Positions 54,000 to 64,000 of a DNA stretch of 64,000 bases are shown piece by piece. Source of the stretch: Rostratula benghalensis (taxonomy: Eukaryota > Chordata > Aves > Charadriiformes > Rostratulidae); assembly GCA_013399305.1 (NCBI GenBank), contig VXAI01000474.1:310169-374168 (forward strand), read 5' to 3'. The notes under the pieces were generated by a model. That model searched no databases, had not been told where the DNA came from, and saw only the letters and a program-made list of their open reading frames with translations. Position 1 is the first letter of the stretch, and each line of letters opens with the position of its first letter. Made by a program: the position numbers and the translations under genes.

Positions 54000-54437
54000 T
54001 CTGGGCTGGAGCCCCTCTGCTGGGAGGACAGGCTGAGAGAGTTGGGGGGGGTTCAGCCTGGAGAAGAGAAGGCTCCAGGGAGACCTTGGAGCCCCTTCCA
54101 GTCCCTCAGGGGGCTCCAGGAGAGATGGGGAGGGACTCGTGATGAGGGAGGGGAGCCATAAGGAGGAGGGGGAAGGGTTTGACCCTGAAAGAGGGGATAT
54201 GGAGCTGAGATGTGGGGAAGAACTTCTTTGGTGTGAGGGTGGTGAGAGCCTGGCCCAGGTTGCCCCAGAGAAACTGTGGCTGCCCCATCCCTGGAGGGGT
54301 TCAAGGCCAGGTTGGAGGGGGCTTGGAGCAACCTGGTGTGGTGGGAGGTGTCCCTGCTCAGGGCAGGGGGTGGCACTGGGTGGGCTTTGAGGTCCCTTCC
54401 AACACAAACCACTTTGTGATTCTATGCTTCTATGACC
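54000..54437 (+). mobile_element. CR1 LINE 3' fragment, plus orientation
   Basis: Runs from GGACAGGCTGAGAGAGTTGG to a tail of GATTCTATGCTTCTATGA. Over the ~105-bp GGGATGGGGCAGCC block (read in reverse) it differs by about one base from the copies at 1.6 and 48.1 kb. It shares their subfamily. Confidence 0.94.
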
Positions 54438-55805
54438 ACAGTGCTCCAGGGGGATGCGGGGATGGGGTGGGGACTGCAGTGATCCCAGCAGCCATCCCCA
54501 ACTGGTGCCAGACCCAGACTGGGAGATGCTTTCCAGGGTTGTGACAGACAGCGTGAGACAGAACCCTCGTTCTCCAGAGACCTTCCTCTGCCCCATGCCC
54601 CAGCCTTGTCACCCTGAACTCCAAACATGGGAGTGCAGAGTAAGGGTGATGTTGTGATGTGGGGGACAGTAATGCAGGTTGCAGCGCTCTCCTGCTGCCA
54701 GGAAGAACCTTTCCAAGCCAGCCCCCTGTTTGCACCAGCACTGGGGAGGTTCAGCTGTAGCCACATCCCCAGGAGACCTGACCCAGGAATTGTCCAAGCC
54801 CCAGGTCTGCACAAATCACACTCAGAGAGATCTTGCTGCTGGAAAAAAAAACCCCAAAACCACAAAATATTTCTAGTGAATAAAGCCAGCTGTCACCTCA
54901 AAGCCTGTGGATGCACCAGGGACGGGGTGGTGGCGGGTGGGAACGGAGCAGCTCCCGGTGCGGTGCATCGTGGCAGGGTCACACATGACAGACGTGGCTT
55001 CTCGATGGGGAAACATGAACAGTTTTGGCAAGCAGGGAGAAGGTGGAGGAGAAAACATGTGAGTGAAAGGGAAGGGAGTGGAAAGGCTGTGTTTAAAGGT
55101 TAACACTTGCCCTGGGAGAGAGGAGGCGAATCTCTGTGCTCTTAAATAGCGTCTGCTGACGAGGTTGTCTCGCAGCTATTTGGTTTGGGTTTTTCTTAAA
55201 AGACCAGTTCTGTCCCTTTTTTTTTCCACTGTACTTGCTCACACCCCTGTCGAGTAGACGGTCTGATGAACATCATTGTGAGATCTCAGGTCGTCACCAC
55301 CTTCCCAGTCGGTACCATTAGTTCACACCTCCCACACTTACTGCGTTTCCTTAACACAGCAAGAAAAAACCTGGCACTGCATGAAAAGATTACAGCAGAA
55401 AAATACTTTCCGCTAAATTACCACAGCCTTTGCTCTGATCTCAGACTTGTACCGTCCGTGTCTTCCTGGTGCCCTGAGAGGTGTAGATGAGGGGTCTTGG
55501 CATCCCACTAAAACATGGGCATTGCTGCAGCAGAGGAGCACAGGGCTCCAGCACCGAGCCTGTGACATGCTGAAGGGTGACGTTTTCATGATGTATTTTG
55601 CTTTTATGTCACCAAAACAGTCTCGGGAGGTAACCTGGGAGCCACAGCCACCTCTGAGCTGTGCCAACCCCTTCAGCACAAAGAAGCTCTATCCATTACT
55701 GCCCAGATGAGGCATCCCCCAACTCCGACCCGTCTGAACCTCAGAGCTGAGCACCAGTCCTTGGCTTCCCACTGGGCTGTGCCAGTCTCCCACACACCCT
55801 CAAAA
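54438..55805. other. Intergenic, no gene recognised
   Basis: Moderate GC, frames open on both strands, no recognisable exon or repeat. Confidence 0.5.
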
Positions 55806-56541
55806 CCCTCTCGGTATAAATCCAGAGCAGGGGATGAGGTGTTAGAGAGCAGCCCTGAGGAAAGGGACTTGGGGGTGCTGCTGGAGGAGAAGCTGGGCAG
55901 GAGCAGGCAGGGGGCAGTTGCAGCCCAGAGGCCAACCCCATCCTGGGCTGCACCAGAAGAAGCGTTGCCAGCAGGTCCAGAGAGGTGATTCTGCCACTTT
56001 GCTCTGCTCTGGGGAGACCTCACCTGCAGTCCTGTGGGCAGGGCTGGAGCCCCCAGTATAAGAAGGACATGGACCTGATGGAGTGGGTCCAGAGGAGGGA
56101 CACAAAAGTGATCAAGGGGTTGGAGCACCTCTGCTCCGAGGACAGGCTGAGGGAGCTGGGGTTGTTCAGCCTGGAGAAGAGGAGGCTGCAGGGAGACCTA
56201 AGAGCAACCTTCCAGTACCTGAGGGGGCTACAGGAAGGCTGGGGAGAGTCTGTTTACAAAGGCCTGCAGGGACAGGACGAGGGGCAATGGGTTTAAACTG
56301 AAGAAAAGCAGATTTAGATTGGATATTAGGAATAAGTTCTTTACACTGAGGGTGGTGGAGCACTGGAAGAGGTTGCCCAGGGAGGTGGTTGAGGCCCCTT
56401 CCCTGGAGATCTTCAAGGGGAGGCTGGAGGAGGCCCTGGGCAGCCTGGTCTGGTTGGGGGTGTCCCTGCTGACTGCGGGGGGGTGGGACTGGGTGACCTT
56501 TGGAGGTCCCTTCTGCCCCGATGATTCTATGATTCTATGAC
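55806..56541 (+). mobile_element. CR1 LINE, about 735 bp, longest uninterrupted copy
   Basis: Starts near GATGAGGTGTTAGAGAGCAG and covers the ORF2 C-terminus ([18 protein letters not shown]) and full 3' end, finishing in GATGATTCTATGATTCTATG. The ORF2 remnant is split between frames, so no functional protein is encoded. The 3' end differs from the other copies, indicating a separate subfamily. Confidence 0.95.
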
Positions 56542-57039
56542 AAATTCACCAGTAACTTTGCTCATCTGTGAAATGCAGTGGTGGGACCATGGATGTGCGG
56601 GGGCTGCAGGCGCTCACTGAGCATCGTCAGAGGGGTGCTTCTGCGGTGCTGTGAAACGCAAATCTGAACAAGGGAGCTTCCCCCAGCTCTGGTGCAGAGA
56701 GGACAGGGTGGCCGTGGTCCAGGAGGGCTCTGACAGTGCTTTAATTCACAAAGTTAACCAATTCACACCCTTGCCAAAAGCCCCCATGCAACCACTGCCA
56801 CTGTGGAGCCCCTTCCCCAACACACGAGCCAATGAAAGGAGCTGTCCTCCTCTGTGGGGGAAAGCTGATGAGTGACAGAAAATATCTCTGGGGGAAGAAA
56901 AGGAAGGTGGAAGTGTCTGATTAACCGCTGAGCATTTTCTTCCCCATGGGCTGTGCTCGATGGCAGCAGGAGCGAGGTGGCATTGGTGGCAGTGCCCAAG
57001 GCGTCTGCAGGGGACTTCAGAGAATGGGTAGAGGAGCTG
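56542..57039. other. Spacer between two CR1 copies
   Basis: About 500 bp with no recognised content. Confidence 0.6.
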
Positions 57040-57532
57040 CCTCTGAGAGCTCTGAAATCCTGTGTCCAGTTCTGGGCTCCCCAGTTCAATACAGACAAGG
57101 AGCTACTGGAGAAAGACCAGCGGAGGCTGTGAAGATGATGAGGGACTGCAGAATTCTCTGCTGAGAGACCTGAGGCAGTTCATCTGGAGAAGAGCAGACT
57201 GAGAGGGGATCTCATTGATGCTGAGAAATAGCTAAAGGGTGGGTGGCAAGAGGATGGCAGACTCTTCTCAGTGGTGCCTGGTGGCAGAACAAGAGGCAAC
57301 AGGCAACTGGAACATGGGAAATTCCATCTGAAAAACTTCTTCCCTGTGAGGGTGGCAGAGCCCTGGCAGAGGCTGCCCAGAGAGGTGGTGGAGTCTCCTT
57401 CTCTGCAGACATTCAAACCCCACCTGGACACGTTCCTGTGTGACCTGCTCTGGGTGTTCCTGCTCTGGCAGGAGGCTGGAGGAGATGATCTCCAGAGGTC
57501 CCTTCCAACCCCTACTGTTCTGTGATTTCACT
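57040..57532 (+). mobile_element. CR1 LINE, plus orientation
   Basis: From TCCAGTTCTGGGCTCCCCAG through the GGTGGTGGAGTCTCC block to GTCCCTTCCAACCCC and a degraded TTCTGTGATTTCA tail. Small deletions interrupt the body. Confidence 0.94.
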
Positions 57533-57682
57533 GTGTGGGCAGAAGCAGGAGAGGGGAGCTGATCTCTGCCTTCCTGCTCTCCATCACCCCAACCTGCTCT
57601 GGGGGTGAATCAGGAGGGAGAGAAGCTGCTGCTTCAGCTTATTGTTGAGCAGAAACAGGAGGAGGGGGATTTACTGGCCTAT

Positions 57683-57745
57683 AAATGTATATAAATGTAT
57701 ATCTATCTTTATATATATATATCTATCTAGATATATCATCATCTA
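57683..57745. repeat. (TA)n/(TATC)n microsatellite
   Basis: TATAAATGTATATAAATG is followed by TATATATATATATCTATC-type repeats. Interrupted but clearly simple sequence. Confidence 0.9.
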
Positions 57746-58304
57746 GATGTGCCAGCTGTTTTGTGGACTGCAGCAGTACCTGCTCAGAGGGCTGCTTTCA
57801 CCCCAAAGTTAACCAAAATCAGAATTAGAGTTCTGTTCAGTCCCTCTCTTAAGCCTTTCACAGGTGAAGGGACAGACTGAAACACAAGTGTTTGACATTT
57901 CAGCCAGCAGCAGGGATGCAGAGTGACACCTCTGGGTTCTGCCTGGTCTCCCCATGTTTCCCCTTCCAGGTCTCAGGAAACGAATTTGCAGCTCTTTGCT
58001 CCGCAGGACGCGGGGCCGAGTTTTGCAGCTGCACCAGGCGTACGGTGCCAGCAGCACAGCCCCACAAGTGCCACCCTCTCCTGGAGAGCATCCCTGGGGA
58101 GCAGCAGCAGGTTTCCGAAGCTGTCAGCTCACAAGAGCTGTTTGTTCCTCCCAGGCAGCCCAGCCTCTGTGGCCTGAGGTTCTAGTGAGATAAGAACTCG
58201 TTTTCTCCGGAAAGTTTCAGGGGAAATGAAGTGGCTAGTTTGAGTCAATTTGAGAGCCAAACACCCTTTGCTTGCCACAGAGCCGTGGGAAAGTGTCCTG
58301 CGAG

Positions 58305-58460
58305 ATGCCTCCTGCATCCTTGCAACATCCTCCCTGCATCCCTGCAGCATCCTCCCTGAGTCATCACTGTAGCATCCCTCCTACATTTCTGGTCCATCCC
58401 CGCAGCATCCTCTCTGCATCATTGCAGTGCCCCTCTAACATCCCCCTGCCTCCCTGCAGG
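58305..58460. repeat. Degenerate GCATCCTCCCTGCATC minisatellite
   Basis: Words of the form CATCCTCCCTGCATCC(C/T)TGCA recur about six times with substitutions and small indels. No exact period. Confidence 0.7.
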
Positions 58461-59454
58461 TTCTACTTTGCTTTCTCTCTTCTACCTTGGTGGGCTGCCC
58501 CGAATACCTGGGTTTTTGCCTGAATGCTAGTGTTTATGGCCAGGTTTTTGTGTCTAGGGGTGACTGCAAGGGCTGGTTGCTTGATGGGCCCCACGGGGGT
58601 TTCTGTGGGGAGAAAAGCACCTTTGCTGGGTACATGGGCTGCAGTTTTTCTGCAAACCATGGCATGAATTTTTGGTGCTGGCTGAGCCGTTGCGCAGCTC
58701 TGCTAGAGGTGAGTCTGGGCCGGTGTGGGACCCCCACATCCATTCCTGCCTTCTGGTGAGCTCCTGGCATGGGTGGTGAAGTCTCTGTGACCCTGTTGCA
58801 TTGGCCCCAGCAGGGGACACTGAAGCTTGGCCATGCAGGGATATGTGAGGGAGTGTGGGCTCAGGAGTGGGGAGGTGACCATTTGCACCCAGGGCCAGGA
58901 GGGTGGCAGGGCATAAAAGAAAGGCAGAGCTTCAGCATCACCTCTGAGCCTTTGCCCTGGCTTGGCGGTGGCTTTAGACACCTCTGATTTGATGGTGCTG
59001 CTGTTCTACATCAGCTCAATAATTTCAGCATCAGGGCTGAAGTGAGGGTCCATTCTCAATGAAAGGGCCTGTTTGCTCCCAACCTTGAGGGCCATGCCAT
59101 GGGGCAACCCCCTGGGGTGGTGATTTTGGCTGTGGGTCTCTGTTGTCTGGAGAGCCCCCTCCCCCTGCTTTACATCTTCTTGTGCCCATATCAACCACTG
59201 CTGCTCCTGTTCTCAACTCCAGTTCCTCACTCAAGGAGTAGCTGGAGGTGTTAGAGGAGCTGGTACTTACAGACACCCAGGCCTGTGTGGGGCTGGTGTT
59301 GTCCCAAACCTGGGGCTTTTTTGAACCCAGTGTGTTCCATTTCTGTGCAGAGATGGGTGCTAGATGGTTCATCCACAAAGCACACCTCAGGGTGGTACAT
59401 GGTAAGCATTTATATGATTTTAATCAAAAGCAACAGTTATCAGTACTTTCTAGT

Positions 59455-60352
59455 TAACGTTTCCTCTGCACTGGGGAGGCCACAACTGGAATCCTGCATC
59501 CAGTGCTGGGCTCCCCAGTTCAATAGAGACTGGGAACTACTGGAGAGAGCCCAGCACAGGGCAATGTCATGGTTTGGCCTCAGACGGCAACAAAGAACCA
59601 GGTGGCAGCTGCTCTCTGTAGAGTCCATCCAGGGCTGGAAGGGCAAAATGGGAAGAAAAAGGCAAAACTTGTGGGTTGGGACAAAGGCAGAACCGAACAG
59701 CCAAACAGTGACAGTAACACAGATAAAGAATTATAAAAAAAAAGCAACAAAAGACCACTATTATGATATGGACTGCTCACCGACAGCCCCCCAGATTCCT
59801 GTCCCACTCCCCTTCCCCCCAGCTCCCAGCTACCCCCTGGGCATGGCTCCTGGGGGATGGAATACTGGGCCCCTGCTAGAGCCAGGGGACAATTAACCCT
59901 GCCCCTCCTGGAACCAGGACAGGCACCAAAGATGCTGGAGGGATTGGAGCATCTCCCCCATGAAGCTGAGAGAGCTGGGACTCTGTAGCCTGGAGAAGAG
60001 AAGGCTGAGGGGAGACCTTCTTCATGCTCCCAAGGATCTGAAGGGTGGGTTGTGGGAGGATGGAGCTGGACTCTTCCCAGTGGTTCCCAGTGACAGGATG
60101 AGGGGTAACGGGCACAAACTGGGACACGGGAAGTTCCAGTTGAATCTGAGGAGGAACTTGTTTGTGGTGAGGGTGTCAGAGCCCTGGCAGAGGCTGCCCA
60201 GGGAGGGTGTGGAGTCCCCTTCTCTGGAGACCTTCAAGCCCCTCCTGGATGCAGCCCTGAGGGATGTGCTCTGGAGAACCCTGCTTTAGCAGGGGGGTGG
60301 GACCGGGTGAGCTCTGGAGGTCCCTGACAATTCCCTGCTTCCCTGATTTATC
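59455..60352 (+). mobile_element. CR1 LINE interrupted by an LTR insertion
   Basis: CR1 sequence occupies 59455-59564 (GAATCCTGCATCCAGTGCTG onwards) and resumes at 59922 with the [18 protein letters not shown] signature. It ends in CCCTGACAATTCCCTGCTTC. The two parts are contiguous in the CR1 consensus, so the LTR landed in an existing copy. The tail matches the subfamily of the minus-strand copy at 16.1 kb. Confidence 0.93.
59565..59921 (+). mobile_element. Short solo LTR nested inside CR1
   Basis: A 357-bp insert starting TGTCATGGTTTGG and ending ACCAGGACA, giving TG...CA termini. Flanks are GGCAA (59560-59564) and GGCAC (59922-59926), a 5-bp duplication with one mismatch. Its first bases resemble the two longer LTRs (TGTYATGGTTTG), but its body differs. 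No coding sequence is inside. Confidence 0.85.
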
Positions 60353-60380
60353 CATCCCACTCCCACGGGCTCTTTGCCTT

Positions 60381-60555
60381 NNNNNNNNNNNNNNNNNNNN
60401 NNNNNNNNNNNNNNNNNNNNNNNNNNNNNNNNNNNNNNNNNNNNNNNNNNNNNNNNNNNNNNNNNNNNNNNNNNNNNNNNNNNNNNNNNNNNNNNNNNNN
60501 NNNNNNNNNNNNNNNNNNNNNNNNNNNNNNNNNNNNNNNNNNNNNNNNNNNNNNN
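60381..60555. other. Assembly gap (175 Ns)
   Basis: A run of Ns just after the CR1 copy, between CTCTTTGCCTT and TGTGACATGGGC. Flanks are not low-complexity, so the content cannot be guessed. Confidence 0.98.
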
Positions 60556-61554
60556 TGTGACATGGGCAGGGTGGGTGGTGGTGGCAGTGGGTGTCCTGGT
60601 GTCTCCCCAGCTCATTCTGCCCAGGGTCTGCTCTGCCCCACAGACCTGCTTTGCTGGGGGAGTCCTGAGAGCAAGTATCCCCCCCTCCCCCCCTTGGCAA
60701 ACAGGGCTAAATTGCTCAGTCTTTGTCCTGTGAAGCCCCCAGTGCTTTTCTCTCCCAGTGAAATGGGAGAAAAGCTGAGAGGGCCGGGGGATTTGTGGCT
60801 GCTGCTTGAATAAAGGCTTGGTGGCAGATGTAGAAATGTCCCTGGGGACCAAGAGGCCGCGTTTTTGCAGCACGTGTTGGGCTCTCTGCTCCCAGTCTGG
60901 CATGAAAACATGGATTTTAGTCATCCTGCCCCAGCTCTGGAGTCAAGGTCCTAGACTGCAGCAAAGCCCCCCAGACCTGGTAAGATCTACTGGGAAGTGG
61001 TGGTCAAAGGGAGTGGGGAGGCACCACTGGCCCCTGTCATGGGATTTCCTGCCTCTGTGTCCTGAGAGGGTTTGGTAACGCTGAGATGCTCCATCGTATC
61101 ATCTACTCTTTGGCAGGAGTTTGGTGGAAAAGGGCTGCCCAGCTCTGGTTCATGTGTCCTGAAGGTGGGGATTATGGTCTGCTTTTGGTTTGCCTTTTTA
61201 TTTTTTTATTTTTTTATTTTTGTGGTTTCTTGTAATGTTGTTTGGCCCGAAGCCGGTGCCCCGGGGCATCCTTCATCCAGTCCAGCGTGCCCAGAGCTGC
61301 TCCTCTGTGGCTGTGGTTACGTGCACACCCAAGGCAAACAGCTCCTCGGTTCCTGCAGGGCTCACTGCTTGTCAAGTTCAGCTGAGCATTAGCTCCTCAG
61401 AGGTGACAGTGTGCCGTGGGCCAGCTGGCAGCAGAGGTGACAGCGTGGGTGCCATGGGCCAGCTGGCACCGTGCAGCCTTGGCCCCAGGGTTTTACCTGC
61501 AGAAACGGGTATCGCTGGGCTGCTGGGATGGATGGCTTTGCTGGGATGGCAAAG
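60556..61554. other. Intergenic, no gene recognised
   Basis: GC-rich with a T-rich (TTTTTA) run at 61195-61220. Frames are open but overlap on both strands and carry no domain. Confidence 0.5.
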
Positions 61555-61845
61555 ATTTTCGGTGGTGCCTGGTGACAGGACACGGGGCAAAGGGCCCAAG
61601 CTGGAACGCTGGAAATTCCATCCGAACAGAAGGAAAAACCTCTTTACTTTGAGGGTAACTGAGCCCTGGAAGACGCTGCACAGAGAGGGTGTGGGGTCTC
61701 CTCCTGACATATTCAAAACCCACCTGGACACCTGGACACGTTCCTGTGGGACCTGCTCTGGGTGACCCTGCTCTGGCAGGGGGTTAGAGGAGATGATCTC
61801 TAGAGGTCCCTTCCAGCCCTGATCATTTTGATTGCGATTGTGATG
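61555..61845 (+). mobile_element. CR1 LINE 3' fragment, plus orientation
   Basis: From GGTGGTGCCTGGTGACAGG to GGTCCCTTCCAGCCCTGATC with a degraded tail. A 9-bp internal duplication (CACCTGGACACCTGGACACG) marks slippage inside the element. Confidence 0.93.
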
Positions 61846-64000
61846 GAGGAAGCAGCCACAGAGGGTGGTGCTGCAGGCTTTGCTGGAACTGGGGCCAGGG
61901 TGGATCCCTGAGGTCAACCTCAGCCTCGTCACCTCCTTTCTCTGCCCATCCCCAGCCCCGATCCCAGCCTGGGGCCAGGTCACTGTGCCAGAGGCAGGGC
62001 CACCTGCGTCACTGCTGAGCTGGCCCAGCCCCAGTGGTTTCATGGAGGGCCCCTGTTTGGAAAGAGCAGCTCCATAGCAAACGTGGGCAGGTGTCCAACC
62101 ATAACATGAATTACATTGCGACACGTAGGGGGTGTTGAGAAGCACCGTGCTCTGGGAGCTCTCCTTCCTCTAGGAAAGCAGCCCCATGGGCACCAGCCAT
62201 CCCCATGGTGTGCTCCAGCTTGGCCCTTTCTCCCTGACGGCTGCTGCTGCTTTCTCAGCCCCTTTTCCCCTCTCGATTGTCTTGGTGTCCCTTCCTTGGG
62301 TTGTTTCAGCTTTAGTTTTGGCTCTTCAGTTTTGGGAGACCTGCTGGCGGGGCTGGGGTTTGACTCCCCTGCCCGTGGTGGGCAAAGATGGCAGGGATCA
62401 GGTGTTCTTGTCGCATCCAGGCCTGGCACTGGGCGTTGGTGGTGGTGCCAGTGAGAGGGGGATGCTTGGCACAGGTGGCTGCAGGAAGACCTGTTGACAT
62501 CAGTCCCTTGGGAAGCGGGGTCTCATGGCATTGCTGAGGGTGGGTGGGGGGTTGTTTGAGCTTTTTGGAGCTCCCCCAAGCAGTTTGGGCAGAGCTGGTG
62601 CTGCATCTGAGCTGGAGCTTTTCCAAATCACATCAGCCACGTGCACCTTTCTGTTGAGTGGACACAAGGTTGTCCCACTGCTCCCCAGTCTGTCCTGGGG
62701 CTTGTGCTGCTGCCCTGGGATATCACTGTATTTTCTAAGCCTTCCCTTTTTTCCCCAGGGCTGGAGAGGACGATGGTGCCAGCTGAGGGCTGGTCTGTGC
62801 TCTGCTGCATGTGCTGGGCTTCTGTTCACAGCAAACCCATGGTGGGGAGCCCGGGGAGAAGGAGGAGGAGAAGGTTTTGTGGCTCATGGTGCCAAAAGGC
62901 AGCTCAGGAAAATCCAAACCCCTTTAGAAACAGCTCCATCAAACAGCACCTTCCTCTCACAGAGTGCTCCAGCTCTGCGCTGTTATTGGCACCACTTGTG
63001 GTTTTGAGAGGAGGACATGGGGCTCTGGTGAAGGGAAGCCACTGGGGCACTGAAGGTGACAGGGGGACAGCAGGGACAATTGGCTAAAGACCTGGGCGTT
63101 TGCCCAGCACTGACCAGTCAGGAGCTGGTGCCTCAAGAGCTGGACCCCACCAGCCCTGTGCTGTCGAGGGGCTTGTCCTGAGCCCCTCTGTCGAAGCCTG
63201 AGCTGGGAAAAAAAAAGCTCTTGCAGTGCCTGGGAAGGCTGGGTGGCATCAAACCTTGCCTTCTGCAAGCTGCTGCGAGAGCCTTTATTCTGATGTCACT
63301 GACATAATATTTGAAGTCTTTGATGGAGCAAACAGGTTTCTAATCCTCTGCGCAGGAAAATCTGCTGAGGAACCTGCCCTGGGGGAGGGATGGGTCCTAC
63401 CTGCCACTGAGGAGCTTCACCCTGAAAGCAAAATGCCAGTCTGATCGCGTGGAAGCGTTGCCTGCAGTGGAAGGATTAATGACTAATCGGGGTTTCATTA
63501 ATTCTAGAGCTTTCACTTTTGGCAAAGAGATCATCTAATGATAGTATTGACTAATTACCTGGAGATCAGCACCATCTCCTGTGCTGGGCAGAAAATTGAG
63601 GCACACAAAGGGTGCTCCCCGGGGGGGTTCTGGAGGGGCAGGAAAAGGTTCTGATCCCTGCAAGGTCAGACCCTGCACTCTGGAAGGCCCAGGACAAGTG
63701 AGGAGGGAGAGATCAAAGATTCCAATAGGGGAAAACTATCTTCTGGTTTGGGATGAAAAGTATTGGAGAAAATAGAAAGAAATAGAGTTTCATGACAACA
63801 AACATGGCATTTATTCAGCTGAAATCAGTATCAATCTCAAAAGACACAGGGTGACTCTATCACACTCAGATTTAGCAATGAATCTTTACATTGCCTTTTG
63901 ACATAATTTTAAATATATTAAATGTTTTAATCAATTTAAGATATTTACACTTTACAAGATAAATCAGGGGGAAAAAGCTAAAATCTAGGTGAGGCTTTTA
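61846..64000. other. Intergenic to window end, no gene recognised
   Basis: GC-rich until about 63.2 kb, then AT-rich. The segment at 63470-63560 has several TAAT words (TTAATGACTAATCGG, CATTAATTC, GACTAATTACC) that could be homeodomain-type sites, but this is not evidence of function. The 160-codon frame at 62525 matches nothing I know. Confidence 0.5.

Larger units (their letters stand above)
57533..59454. other. Intergenic with an AT microsatellite and a degenerate minisatellite
   Basis: Contains an AT/ATC microsatellite at 57683-57745, a degenerate GCATCCTCCCTGCATC repeat at about 58305-58460, and a Cys-rich open segment at 58460-58708 described in the findings. No gene is recognised. Confidence 0.5.

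Noticed and set aside
53922..54596. A 224-codon minus-strand frame
   Set aside because: Most of it is the antisense of the CR1 copy at 54000-54437.
57970..58185. An exon-like segment after CCCCTTCCAG
   Set aside because: All three forward frames are open through most of it, so openness carries no information, and no domain is recognisable.

Overview
This window is vertebrate nuclear DNA and almost certainly from a bird. It has GT-AG introns, many 5'-truncated CR1 LINEs carrying the avian tail repeats (ATTCTATG / GATTCTGTG type), and solo LTRs, but no Alu, L1 or other mammalian repeats. Two protein-coding genes can be named with confidence, both on the + strand. No complete bacterial-style system, CRISPR array or RNA gene is visible.

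Region 1 (1-6.7 kb): the 3' half of ZAP70, the Syk-family tyrosine kinase of the T-cell receptor. Nine coding exons (221-5934) run from the end of the second SH2 domain, through interdomain B with its regulatory tyrosines, to the stop codon. A 3'UTR follows, ending at an AATAAA at 6683. Together the exons encode 373 residues and splice in frame throughout. The N-terminal exons lie upstream of the window.

Region 2 (6.7-39.6 kb): about 33 kb with no recognisable gene. It holds scattered CR1 copies (9.5, 16.1-16.6, 17.6-18.2, 29.8-30.0, 33.7 kb), one very old CR1-type fossil (34.3-34.6 kb), a pentanucleotide array (17.57 kb), a solo LTR (21.2-21.9 kb) and an assembly gap inside a pyrimidine tract (22.8 kb). 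A moderately CpG-rich stretch at 22.0-22.6 kb with an inverted CCAAT box and a strong splice donor is a candidate upstream non-coding exon, perhaps of the next gene.

Region 3 (39.6-41.4 kb): an NFIL3-like bZIP repressor gene whose 299-codon reading frame lies in one exon behind a splice acceptor, as in NFIL3. It is shorter than NFIL3 and looks like a paralogue.

Region 4 (41.4-64 kb): GC-richer and dense in repeats. Seven CR1 copies fall between 46.9 and 61.9 kb, six of them in + orientation. There is a second solo LTR (51.6-52.2 kb) of the same family and orientation as the first, and a third, shorter LTR inserted inside a CR1 (59.57-59.92 kb). No gene is recognised here. Two open segments with splice-like edges (43.55-43.81 and 58.46-58.71 kb) are listed as candidates only.

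The two real genes share an immune theme (T-cell signalling kinase and an NFIL3-type lymphoid/circadian repressor), but nothing in the sequence shows a functional link beyond proximity.
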